From Syntrophaceae bacterium UBA7544 (GTDB taxonomy: Bacteria; Desulfobacterota; Syntrophia; Syntrophales; Smithellaceae), in assembly GCA_002479215.1 (NCBI GenBank), contig DLME01000276.1, positions 5,835-18,161 on the forward strand: DNA of 12,327 nucleotides, in the 5' to 3' direction. Both the position numbers and the translations under genes were made by a program. The notes beneath the pieces are model-generated. The model was given only the letters and a program-made list of their open reading frames with translations. It searched no databases and was not told the origin of the DNA. Below are positions 5,883 through 12,327 of this stretch, piece by piece (within the stretch, counting starts at the first letter, position 1; every line of letters starts with the position of its first letter).

Positions 5883-7550
5883 GTGGAAAATATCTCAGAC
5901 AAAATGACCCTTTCCCCGATCAGTAACCTTCTGCAGACTATTCATGATATCTCTGAACGCTTCCACCTTATCTCGCTTGCCCGCCAACTGGAGGCCGCGC
6001 AGAGTTTACTGGCACAGAATCCGCCTATTGATGTGGCCATTATGGGACAGTTCAAAGCAGGGAAAAGCTCTTTTCTTAACAGTCTGATTGGACAACCAGT
6101 TCTTCCCGTTGGCGCCATCCCGGTGACAACAGCCATTACCCGTCTGCAATATGGAAATATCGAGCGAGCAGTGGTCCGGCATTTCGACGGATTAACCACA
6201 GATGTATCACTTGCCGATATTGCAGAATTTACCTCGGAAGCTAAAAATCCAGGTAATCAAAAAAATGTCTCTATTGTGGATATTGCATTGCCGTCTCTTA
6301 AAAACTATGCCGGCTTACGTCTGGTGGACACGCCCGGGCTCGGTAGTGTTTATAAATATCACCAATCCACAGCCGAAAACTGGCTTCCCGCGGTGGGCAC
6401 TGCTTTGCTGGCAGTTAGCGCCGACCGGCCCCTCTCGGAACACGATCTGGAGCTTATCCGTGAATTAACAAGTCACACCCCGAATATTATTCTTCTTATG
6501 ACCAAAACCGATCTTCTCTCATCAGATCAGCAACAGGAGGTAATACAGTTTTTCAAGCAAACGCTGCAGCGGGAACTAAACCGGGAGTTGCCAGTATACT
6601 TATACTCAACACGCAATAAGACTGAACAATATAAAAAGCTCATCGAGGAAGAAATCCTCCATAAAATAAGTATAAACAGGGATTTTGAATTTCTGCGGAT
6701 TCTCCGGCACAAAACGCAATCCTTGTCTAAGAGCTGCCTCAGTTATCTGAACATCGCCCTGAAAACAGCTATACAGGCGGATCAGGATCGTGCCGGGCTG
6801 CATGAACAAATCCTCAATGAAAAAGTCAATGCGGATTTGATTCGTGAGGAATTGGGCCTCATCTCCCGGGAAAACCAGCGTCAGAGCCGTCCCCTGATCC
6901 AAACCTATCTAGAGCAGTTCCAGAAGCCATTGACAAAAAAGGTTAAGGGAAAACTGGAAAAAGATATGCCCGCGTGGAGGGGCAATCTCTGGAAACTATC
7001 AAGGCGCTATGAAGAATGGGTGTCCGAAACCATGACTGAAGAGATGCGCCAACTTTCCAAAGCCGAGCACCATAATTTTTTCGGTACCTTGAGAAAAGCT
7101 CATGCCAGCTTTACCCGATCACTGGAAGCTTTTCGTAAATTCCTCGCTGAAAATATTCAGAAAGTGCTCGGGGTAAAACTCGCGGAAGTAGATTGGAAGA
7201 TTGAAGTAGTTGAACCTGACCACCCTGACATCGCTTTTACCAGATCCTTTGATTTTCATCTGGACCTGATCTGGTTTCTCATCCCCATGTTTATTTTCAG
7301 GAAAATATTTGAGCGGCATTTCATCCACAGCATTCCGCGAGAGGTGGAAATCAATCTGTCCCGTCTGGCCTATCAGTGGGAAAAACGGATCAATACAGTA
7401 ATTGAGGCCATGAGAATCCAGGCAATTACTTATGTTCAGGAAGAACTCGCGACCATCGAAACACTGCTTTCTCAAACGCAAGGGAAGGCAAACGAAATCC
7501 ACCAGTTGATCGCTCAACTGGAAAATCAATCGGAAAGTTTGACAAAATAG
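5883..7550 (+). CDS. dynamin-like GTPase under fluoride riboswitch control
   Basis: Bacterial dynamin-superfamily GTPase, 555 residues. The G domain is complete: P-loop GQFKAGKSS (55-63), G2 threonines in PVTTAIT (80-86), G3 DTPGLGS (149-155) and G4 TKTD (207-210). A long helical, charged region follows (about 270-430), consistent with a dynamin stalk. Then a hydrophobic stretch LDLIWFLIPMFIFRKIF (460-476) may act as a membrane-insertion paddle or short hairpin. The C-terminal helix (495-550) is coiled-coil-like. Such proteins bind and remodel membranes or respond to membrane stress. The GTG start has AAGGAG 6 nt upstream, inside the riboswitch hairpin. The HIT gene follows 102 nt downstream on the same strand, probably in the same transcript. 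The substrate membrane and the reason for fluoride control are unknown. Confidence 0.9.
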   Translation: MENISDKMTLSPISNLLQTIHDISERFHLISLARQLEAAQSLLAQNPPIDVAIMGQFKAGKSSFLNSLIGQPVLPVGAIPVTTAITRLQYGNIERAVVRHFDGLTTDVSLADIAEFTSEAKNPGNQKNVSIVDIALPSLKNYAGLRLVDTPGLGSVYKYHQSTAENWLPAVGTALLAVSADRPLSEHDLELIRELTSHTPNIILLMTKTDLLSSDQQQEVIQFFKQTLQRELNRELPVYLYSTRNKTEQYKKLIEEEILHKISINRDFEFLRILRHKTQSLSKSCLSYLNIALKTAIQADQDRAGLHEQILNEKVNADLIREELGLISRENQRQSRPLIQTYLEQFQKPLTKKVKGKLEKDMPAWRGNLWKLSRRYEEWVSETMTEEMRQLSKAEHHNFFGTLRKAHASFTRSLEAFRKFLAENIQKVLGVKLAEVDWKIEVVEPDHPDIAFTRSFDFHLDLIWFLIPMFIFRKIFERHFIHSIPREVEINLSRLAYQWEKRINTVIEAMRIQAITYVQEELATIETLLSQTQGKANEIHQLIAQLENQSESLTK

Positions 7551-7652
7551 ATATAATTCATCTAAGTAAGAAAAGAATATAAATTCTGTTTTACTGAAAT
7601 GAAAAGTCATTTGTCATTTAATTGACCATCAATGCTGTGAAGGAGGCTGTAT

Positions 7653-8087
7653 ATGGCAGAAAAATCTGGTTGCGTTTTTTGCGACATTGTAGCGGGTAAG
7701 GCCAAGGCCTACAAAATTTATGAAGATGAACTATCCCTGTGCATTCTGGATATTCATCCCTATACAAAGGGACATTGCCTGGTCATCTCCAAAAGACACG
7801 TTCCCTGGTGGCATGAATTGACCGAGGAAGAAAATATAAGCCTCTTCAAGGTTGCCAAAATCATTGCTAATAAAATGATGGAGGCCTTTAAACCGGACTT
7901 TGTCTTTCTTTACGCCCGCGGCCGGAGAGTTCCCCATACTCATCTATTTCTCATACCCACTTACCACGGTGATGTTTTGGACCGGTTTTTTAATGCTTTG
8001 GAAAATTTTCAGGAAGCGCCTCAGATGCTGACAAAATTGAAAGATCCGGCAGAAATGGAAGAAGCTGCCCGGCTTCTTAAAATTTAG
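7653..8087 (+). CDS. HIT-family nucleotide hydrolase with altered histidine triad
   Basis: Histidine-triad (HIT) superfamily protein, 144 residues, cytoplasmic; relatives hydrolyse or transfer nucleotide phosphoramidates, dinucleoside polyphosphates or similar substrates. The N-terminal CVFCDIVAG (C7, C10) resembles the zinc-binding CxxC of many HIT proteins, followed by KIYEDE, LDIHPYTKGHCLVISKRH and the triad region VPHTHLFLIP. The canonical H-x-H-x-H reads H95-T-H97-L-F99: the middle, nucleophilic histidine is kept but the third is phenylalanine. A GGAGG Shine-Dalgarno sits 6 nt before the ATG. It follows the dynamin-like GTPase by 102 nt with no strong terminator between, so it is probably the second gene of the fluoride-controlled unit. 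A weak AAGAAGC/GCTTCTT stem (8059-8078) lies at its 3' end. Activity on any given nucleotide cannot be predicted. Confidence 0.87.
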   Translation: MAEKSGCVFCDIVAGKAKAYKIYEDELSLCILDIHPYTKGHCLVISKRHVPWWHELTEEENISLFKVAKIIANKMMEAFKPDFVFLYARGRRVPHTHLFLIPTYHGDVLDRFFNALENFQEAPQMLTKLKDPAEMEEAARLLKI

Positions 8088-8142
8088 CAAGTCATGGCTT
8101 GATATTGATCATTCTGAGAAATAACATTTGAAAAATATGTTG

Positions 8143-8170
8143 TTGACAACCGCATGTCATTTTGTTAAAT
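8143..8170 (+). promoter_or_regulatory. promoter for fluoride riboswitch 2 / antiporter
   Basis: A perfect TTGACA (8143-8148), a 16-nt spacer and TTAAAT (8165-8170, 4 of 6). It lies about 37 nt before the aptamer, giving the second riboswitch its own promoter and so a transcription unit separate from the GTPase-HIT unit. Confidence 0.6.
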
Positions 8171-8205
8171 CGCGCGTGCCGTAAAGATTTCATTGATTTC
8201 TCGCG

Positions 8206-8282
8206 CGGGTGATGGGGTTCACCTTTAACCGCCTTAATTGCTAATAACTCCTATCAATAATTATTTGTTTAGGAGTTATTTT
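8206..8282 (+). ncRNA. fluoride riboswitch (crcB motif) 2, upstream of CPA antiporter
   Basis: It has the same core as riboswitch 1: GGTG (8208-8211) pairs with CACC (8220-8223), the loop GGGGTT (8214-8219) pairs with AACTCC (8246-8251), and AACCGCC (8227-8233) lies between. Compared with copy 1, the linker between stem and AACCGCC is 3 nt shorter. The expression platform is AATAACTCCT (8243-8252), which pairs perfectly over 10 bp with AGGAGTTATT (8271-8280) and so masks the AGGAG ribosome site. No long T-tract follows, so control is most likely translational. An in-frame ATG at 8238 lies inside the aptamer and is not a real start. Confidence 0.93.
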
Positions 8283-9485
8283 ATGGACAGTATTTATACT
8301 CTTGCCGCCTTTTGGTTTTTAGCTGCCGTTTTATCAACCGTACTTGCCAACCGCCTCAAAATCTCAATAGCTTTAATGGAAATTATTGTCGGCGCAGTTG
8401 TCGGGTATGCAGCTTTCCATCTAAACTTTACCGACAAACTTTCCTTGAATGCCGACTGGTTAAAATTTTGCACGGGAGTCGGGGCTATTTTGCTTACATT
8501 TCTTGCAGGTGCGGAATTAAATCCTGATGTAATGAAATCCAAACTCAAAGAAGTATCAATTATTGGGTTCATTGGATTTCTCGCTCCTTTTATCGGTTGT
8601 TTCTTAATTGCATATTATCTGATTGGATGGGACATGCAAGCGAGTCTATTATGCGGTATTGCTCTTTCCACAACATCAATGGCCGTAGTTTACGCAGTAA
8701 TGCTGGAATATGGATTTAACACAACCGAATTCGGTAAAGGCATACTAGGGGCATGCTTCGTCAATGACTTGGGAACCGTCATCGGTTTAGGACTGATATT
8801 TGCCCCCTTCACATATAAAACGTTAATATTTATTTCAGTAACAATAGTTTTAATTTTTATTTTACCCTGGATCACGGATTTTCTTATAAGGCATTTCGCA
8901 TATAAAACAGCAGCAATTCGTGCAAAATGGATACTTTTTGTATTACTGTCAATGGGAGTACTTGCTTTATGGTCGGATAGTGAACCGGTCCTACCAGCCT
9001 ATGTAATAGGTATGCTATTAGCAAAAACTATGGAAAAAGATGGTCATTTTGTCAGAAGATTGAGGACTTTGACCGTTGGCTTTTTAACGCCGTTATATTT
9101 TTTAAGAGCTGGAGCTCTTATGTCAATACCTGCAGTTGTTGCAGCCCCTGTTATCTTTTTTGTACTCTTTGCCGGAAAAGTGGTTTCCAAGATCTTCGGA
9201 TTATATCCGATCATTCAAAATTTCAGAGATGACAAAAAAGAAAAATGGTATTATACATTGCTCATGTCAACCGGTTTGACGTTTGGAACTATATCCGCAC
9301 TATTTGGATTGTCACATAATATTATTTCTCAAGCGCAGTATTCTTACATTGTCGGCGTAGTAATTGCCAGTGCTGTGGTACCAACACTTATAGCCAATAA
9401 ATTTTTCTTACCCAAACATTTACTCGAGGAACCGGTTTTAGATGATCAGGCACCCGATGAAAAAGATATTATTAATAAATTGTAA
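8283..9485 (+). CDS. CPA-superfamily cation/proton antiporter, fluoride-controlled
   Basis: Monovalent cation/proton antiporter (CPA) family integral membrane protein, 400 residues from this ATG, with about 11-13 hydrophobic helices. Family landmarks are LLTFLAGAELNPD (70-82), the broken-helix segment ALSTTSMA (127-134), N161-D162 in CFVNDLGT at the ion-binding position, and GLTFGTISA near the end. The short C-terminal tail is polar, with no TrkA-N domain, so it is unlike full KefB/KefC. The ATG at 8283 has AGGAG 7 nt upstream. The Shine-Dalgarno lies in the riboswitch hairpin. CPA genes downstream of fluoride riboswitches are a known association and are thought to help fluoride tolerance, although the transported ion is not settled by sequence. 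It is convergent with tupC, with a 28-bp gap and no clear terminator in between. Confidence 0.9.
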   Translation: MDSIYTLAAFWFLAAVLSTVLANRLKISIALMEIIVGAVVGYAAFHLNFTDKLSLNADWLKFCTGVGAILLTFLAGAELNPDVMKSKLKEVSIIGFIGFLAPFIGCFLIAYYLIGWDMQASLLCGIALSTTSMAVVYAVMLEYGFNTTEFGKGILGACFVNDLGTVIGLGLIFAPFTYKTLIFISVTIVLIFILPWITDFLIRHFAYKTAAIRAKWILFVLLSMGVLALWSDSEPVLPAYVIGMLLAKTMEKDGHFVRRLRTLTVGFLTPLYFLRAGALMSIPAVVAAPVIFFVLFAGKVVSKIFGLYPIIQNFRDDKKEKWYYTLLMSTGLTFGTISALFGLSHNIISQAQYSYIVGVVIASAVVPTLIANKFFLPKHLLEEPVLDDQAPDEKDIINKL

Positions 9486-9513
9486 TATATAATTATCGTC
9501 TAAAGAAAAAAAA

Positions 9514-10605
9514 TTACTTTTCCCGCCGCATAACGTGAACGGCAGTAGCCTTGAAAGAAGTGATTATAGAAGCTCCCTCTTCCAATTGTAAATCTTCGCA
9601 GGAAGGCTGTGTAATATATGCAGTCAATGAAAAACCGCAATCCAAAACGAGTTTATAAAAAAAGCCCTGCCGGACAATTTTCTGAACTTTTGCCTCAAAG
9701 ACATTACGCGCGCTTATTTTGCCTTGCGTATCTTTAGAAACCGTAACATTCTCTGGACGCACACAACAAAACACTTTTTGCCCGGCGGAAGAGTTTCCTA
9801 CGGCTTCAATGACTTTGCTATTAATAGAAATTTCCATGAGGCCATTGGCATTATTTTTGACAGTGCCTTCCAATACAGATTCTGTTCCAACGAAGTTAGC
9901 GATAAATTCATCGGCCGGCTGATTAAATATTTTCGCTGTTGTTCCCGATTGCACAATTTTACCGCTGTCCATAAAAGCAACATCCTGCGCCAGACGCAGT
10001 GTTTCTTCTCGGTCGTGCAACGCCATCACGGCGGTGATTTTTGTTTCCTTTAAAATCCTCTGCAAATCGTCAATTACCGCTTCCCGTGTTGGCGGATCAA
10101 GAGAATTAAAGGGTTCATCAAGCAAAATCAGTTGGGGTTTAAGGGCAAAAGCGCGCGCCAGCGACACCCTCCTGGCTTCGCCCCCGGAAAGCGATTTCGC
10201 CGATCTTTTTTCCAGTTGAGCGATTCCAAAATAATCCAATGATTCGCCAACACGCTTTTTGATTTCATCCTTTTTGCCTTTTCGAAACTTCAAACCAAGA
10301 GCAATATTCTCATGAACCGAACAGCTAAGAAGTAAAGGCTCTTGAAAAACAACGGCTGCATTGCGGCGCAACATCATGCGATCGACATGGGAATTGATGA
10401 GCATATCTTGAAAATAAAGTTGCCCTTGCCAGGGTTTCAACAAACCAGCCATAGTTAAAATGGTCGTCGACTTCCCGGCACCGTTGGGTCCGATCAAAGC
10501 GAATATTTTCCCCCGTTCAACAGTAAGTTCACTAATATTCAACACAGTTACGTCACCGCGCTGAACAAGAAGGTTTTCTATTTTTATTATATTCTCGACT
10601 TTCAT
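9514..10605 (-). CDS. tupC: tungstate ABC transporter ATPase TupC
   Basis: ATP-binding subunit of the tungstate importer, cytoplasmic, 363 residues. The ABC domain is complete: Walker A GPNGAGKST (39-47), Q-loop Q88, signature LSGGE (139-143), Walker B LILLDEPF (159-166), D-loop and switch H197. After about residue 235, a C-terminal TOBE-type domain (roughly 240-363) carries the oxyanion-regulatory or dimer region seen in molybdate/tungstate ATPases. The start ATG overlaps the tupB stop (ATGA), so the two are translationally coupled. Identification as TupC rather than ModC rests on the adjoining tupA. The gene is convergent with the antiporter. Confidence 0.9.
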   Translation of the reverse strand: MKVENIIKIENLLVQRGDVTVLNISELTVERGKIFALIGPNGAGKSTTILTMAGLLKPWQGQLYFQDMLINSHVDRMMLRRNAAVVFQEPLLLSCSVHENIALGLKFRKGKKDEIKKRVGESLDYFGIAQLEKRSAKSLSGGEARRVSLARAFALKPQLILLDEPFNSLDPPTREAVIDDLQRILKETKITAVMALHDREETLRLAQDVAFMDSGKIVQSGTTAKIFNQPADEFIANFVGTESVLEGTVKNNANGLMEISINSKVIEAVGNSSAGQKVFCCVRPENVTVSKDTQGKISARNVFEAKVQKIVRQGFFYKLVLDCGFSLTAYITQPSCEDLQLEEGASIITSFKATAVHVMRREK

Positions 10606-11300
10606 CGCGGGCGTTGCCTTTGCTGTATCTGGGTAAGAACAAGGTTAACCATAAAAGCAAGCAGTAGTAGTATGATGCCCAAAGCTATCGCCACATCAAA
10701 ATTACCTTTGCCTGTTTCCATAACCGTTGCCGTGGTTAGTACTCGTGAGTAGCCCTTAATGTTGCCGCCGACCATAATCGAAGCGCCTACTTCGGAAATC
10801 ACTCCCCCAAAACCGGCCATCACGGCGGCCAAAAGCGGCAAACGCGCTTCTTTGATCAATACCCACACCATTTGTAATCTGGTCGCTCCGAGCGACAAAA
10901 TCTGTAAACGGAGATTTTCCGGCAGCTGCTGAATGGCGGCAAGGGATATACCCATAATAATAGGCGTGGCGATAATAGCCTGGGCAATAATAATGGCCAA
11001 AGGCGTATAAAGGATTTCTAAAAACCCGAAAGGTCCGTTGCGCCAAATCATAATAGTCACAAAAAGACCGACAACCACCGGAGGCAGACCCATTCCCGTA
11101 TTAATCAGACTAATGACGAACTTCCTGCCTCGAAAATTAGCCAGCGCAACCACCGTACCCGCCGATACACCAAGGACCAGACTGATGAACGTTGCCAATC
11201 CGGAGACTTGCAGCGAGAGCAAGGTTATTCCCAGCACTTCCGGATCAAGACTGACGATTAATTCAAAAGCCTTTTTTATGCCTTCTAGTATTAATTCCAC
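10602..11300 (-). CDS. tupB: tungstate ABC transporter permease TupB
   Basis: Inner-membrane permease of the tungstate importer, 232 residues, with about five or six transmembrane helices. The cytoplasmic EAA-loop that docks on the ATPase is visible as LSLGATRLQMVWVLIKEARLPLL-type sequence at about 136-157 (G138 and the terminal LP). The GLPPVVVG motif (71-78) is typical of oxyanion permeases. The start is GTG with an AGGA Shine-Dalgarno about 9 nt upstream. It follows tupA after 80 nt and overlaps tupC by 4 nt. It pairs two by two with TupC and receives tungstate from TupA. Confidence 0.91.
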   Translation of the reverse strand: MELILEGIKKAFELIVSLDPEVLGITLLSLQVSGLATFISLVLGVSAGTVVALANFRGRKFVISLINTGMGLPPVVVGLFVTIMIWRNGPFGFLEILYTPLAIIIAQAIIATPIIMGISLAAIQQLPENLRLQILSLGATRLQMVWVLIKEARLPLLAAVMAGFGGVISEVGASIMVGGNIKGYSRVLTTATVMETGKGNFDVAIALGIILLLLAFMVNLVLTQIQQRQRPR

Positions 11301-11337
11301 TTTTTAAATCCTGTAAAAACAACAGCAACGCCTAAGC

Positions 11338-11365
11338 CTTGAAAAAACTGAACCCGTTTTTCAAG
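11338..11365 (-). other. intercistronic stem-loop between tupA and tupB
   Basis: CTTGAAAAA (11338-11346) is perfectly complementary to TTTTTCAAG (11357-11365), with a loop of about 10 nt, between the tupA stop and the tupB start. No T-tract follows the stem on the minus strand, so it may stabilise the tupA mRNA or partly attenuate downstream expression rather than terminate fully. Confidence 0.5.
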
Positions 11366-11380
11366 CACTCATTTATTGAT

Positions 11381-12253
11381 TTATTTTCCCAGTTCTTCCA
11401 GCGTCTTTCCCGCATCAGGGAAAAACAAAGGCGATCCGTATTTATCGACACCAAATTTTTTAATAATAGTTTGCGTTTTTGCGGAAACCATGAAATCGGC
11501 AAATGCCCTCGCGCCTTTGGCATTGGCTTTCGGCCATTTGTCGGCATTAACTTCGATTACATGATAAATATTGAGCAGAGCGGCATCCCCTTCCACTAAA
11601 ATATCCATACCCAGATTTTTTTTCATGGCCAAATATGTTCCGCTATCGGCAAGAGTATAGCCTTTTTTCTCGGCAGCAACATTAAGAGTTTGCCCCATGC
11701 CTAACCCGGTTTGCTGATACCATTTCTGCCCTTCAGGATTTACTCCGGCAGCCTTCCATAATTTTTTTTCCTGAGAGTGCGTCCCGGAATTATCACCTCT
11801 GGACATAAACAAAGCGCTTGTCTCGGCTATTTTCTTAAACGCTTCCACAGCCAAATTCGTATCTTTTATTTTTGCTTGATCGGCACTTGGACCAACAATA
11901 ATGAAGTCGTTATGCATAACCAGACGCCTGTTGATTCCAAACCCATCAGCTATAAACTTCTTTTCCGCATCGGGTGAATGAACAAGCAGAACATCGGCTT
12001 CCCCTTTTTGCCCCATGGCCATGGCCTGTCCTGAACCAACGGCAATAGTCTTTACAAAATAACCCGTCTTTTCTTCAAATAGCGGAATCAAAATATCCAG
12101 AAGTCCGGTATCCTGAGTACTTGTCGTCGTGGCTAAAATTATATTTTTTTGCTTTGGCTGAGATTGGGCAGCGCTAGCAGATGAAACGCTAAATGCTAAT
12201 AACGTTATTGTCGATAAAAATATTATTAATTTAATTGTCTTTAATTTTTCCAT
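11381..12253 (-). CDS. tupA: tungstate-binding periplasmic protein TupA
   Basis: Substrate-binding protein of the tungstate importer, 290 residues. A signal peptide covers about residues 1-28 (basic start, hydrophobic core, ASA cleavage site), so the product is periplasmic. TTTS (42-45) in ILATTTSTQDTGLLD is the oxyanion-contact motif typical of TupA, differing from ModA. AVGSGQAMAMGQ (71-82) and SRGDNSGTH (151-159) supply further conserved binding-cleft segments. AGGAG lies about 6 nt before the ATG. It heads tupABC. Tungsten in such organisms serves formate dehydrogenases and aldehyde oxidoreductases. The 74 nt upstream in the window show no clear promoter or molybdenum/tungsten cofactor riboswitch. 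Confidence 0.95.
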   Translation of the reverse strand: MEKLKTIKLIIFLSTITLLAFSVSSASAAQSQPKQKNIILATTTSTQDTGLLDILIPLFEEKTGYFVKTIAVGSGQAMAMGQKGEADVLLVHSPDAEKKFIADGFGINRRLVMHNDFIIVGPSADQAKIKDTNLAVEAFKKIAETSALFMSRGDNSGTHSQEKKLWKAAGVNPEGQKWYQQTGLGMGQTLNVAAEKKGYTLADSGTYLAMKKNLGMDILVEGDAALLNIYHVIEVNADKWPKANAKGARAFADFMVSAKTQTIIKKFGVDKYGSPLFFPDAGKTLEELGK

Positions 12254-12327
12254 TATTCTACTCCTGGTTATTTTTTATAGAGATTTAATCATTGCTGGGA
12301 ATAAAGGATCTTGCCGGAATCCTGAAA

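Noticed and set aside
7119..7610. Minus-strand open frame of 163 codons
   Set aside because: It lies antisense to the dynamin-like gene and looks like a shadow of its codon structure; no ribosome site or family features.
8059..8078. AAGAAGC/GCTTCTT stem at the end of the HIT gene as a terminator
   Set aside because: It lies within the coding sequence and is followed by AAAATTT, not a T-run, so terminator function is poorly supported.
8171..8207. CGCGCG pair flanking the region before aptamer 2 as part of the riboswitch
   Set aside because: The first CGCGCG lies at or before the predicted transcription start, so the stem is probably not fully transcribed; it may be chance.
8238..8282. Upstream start for the antiporter at 8238
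   Set aside because: It lies inside the fluoride aptamer and its masking hairpin; the ATG at 8283 has the proper Shine-Dalgarno and family-like N-terminus.
9486..9513. Terminator between the convergent antiporter and tupC genes
   Set aside because: Only 28 bp of AT-rich sequence with no inverted repeat; a T-run on the minus strand lacks a stem.

Overview
The window looks like a chromosomal segment of an anaerobic Gram-negative bacterium. Moderate-to-low GC, a tungstate uptake operon, a bacterial ferritin and an integron cassette cluster would fit a syntrophic or sulfate-reducer-like Desulfobacterota (formerly Deltaproteobacteria). That assignment is inference from gene content; there is no rRNA or marker gene here.

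Layout. (1) 16-1925, minus strand: a translationally coupled pair, a PHP-domain phosphoesterase followed by a GT4 glycosyltransferase. (2) 2098-4330: a cluster of four integron gene cassettes, all read on the minus strand. Each ends in a near-identical attC site of about 57 bp, and no integrase is visible. The products are a HEPN-like protein with an Rx4H motif, an exported protein, a single-pass membrane-anchored protein and a four-helix membrane protein. (3) 4331-4592: a gene-free spacer with two perfect 9-bp-arm palindromes and a possible attI-like end. (4) 4593-5575, minus: a hotdog-fold thioesterase with an abnormal start region, and a ferritin. (5) 5760-9485, plus: two consecutive transcription units, each opening with a fluoride (crcB-motif) riboswitch. 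The first precedes a dynamin-like GTPase plus a HIT-family protein; the second precedes a CPA-type cation/proton antiporter. (6) 9514-12253, minus: the tungstate ABC transporter operon tupA-tupB-tupC.

The most unusual content is the pair of fluoride riboswitches 2.4 kb apart. Fluoride control of a CPA antiporter is an established association. Fluoride control of a dynamin-like GTPase with a HIT hydrolase is one I do not recognise from the usual list of fluoride-responsive genes. Both switches use the same device: the AACTCC strand that forms the aptamer pseudoknot is also complementary to the Shine-Dalgarno region of the downstream gene. Fluoride binding would therefore expose the ribosome binding site. 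In the first unit the alternative hairpin also resembles an intrinsic terminator. A plausible but untested reading is a fluoride-stress island combining ion export with a membrane-remodelling or membrane-protective GTPase.

The second notable element is the integron cassette cluster lacking a visible integrase, which carries four small genes of unknown function.
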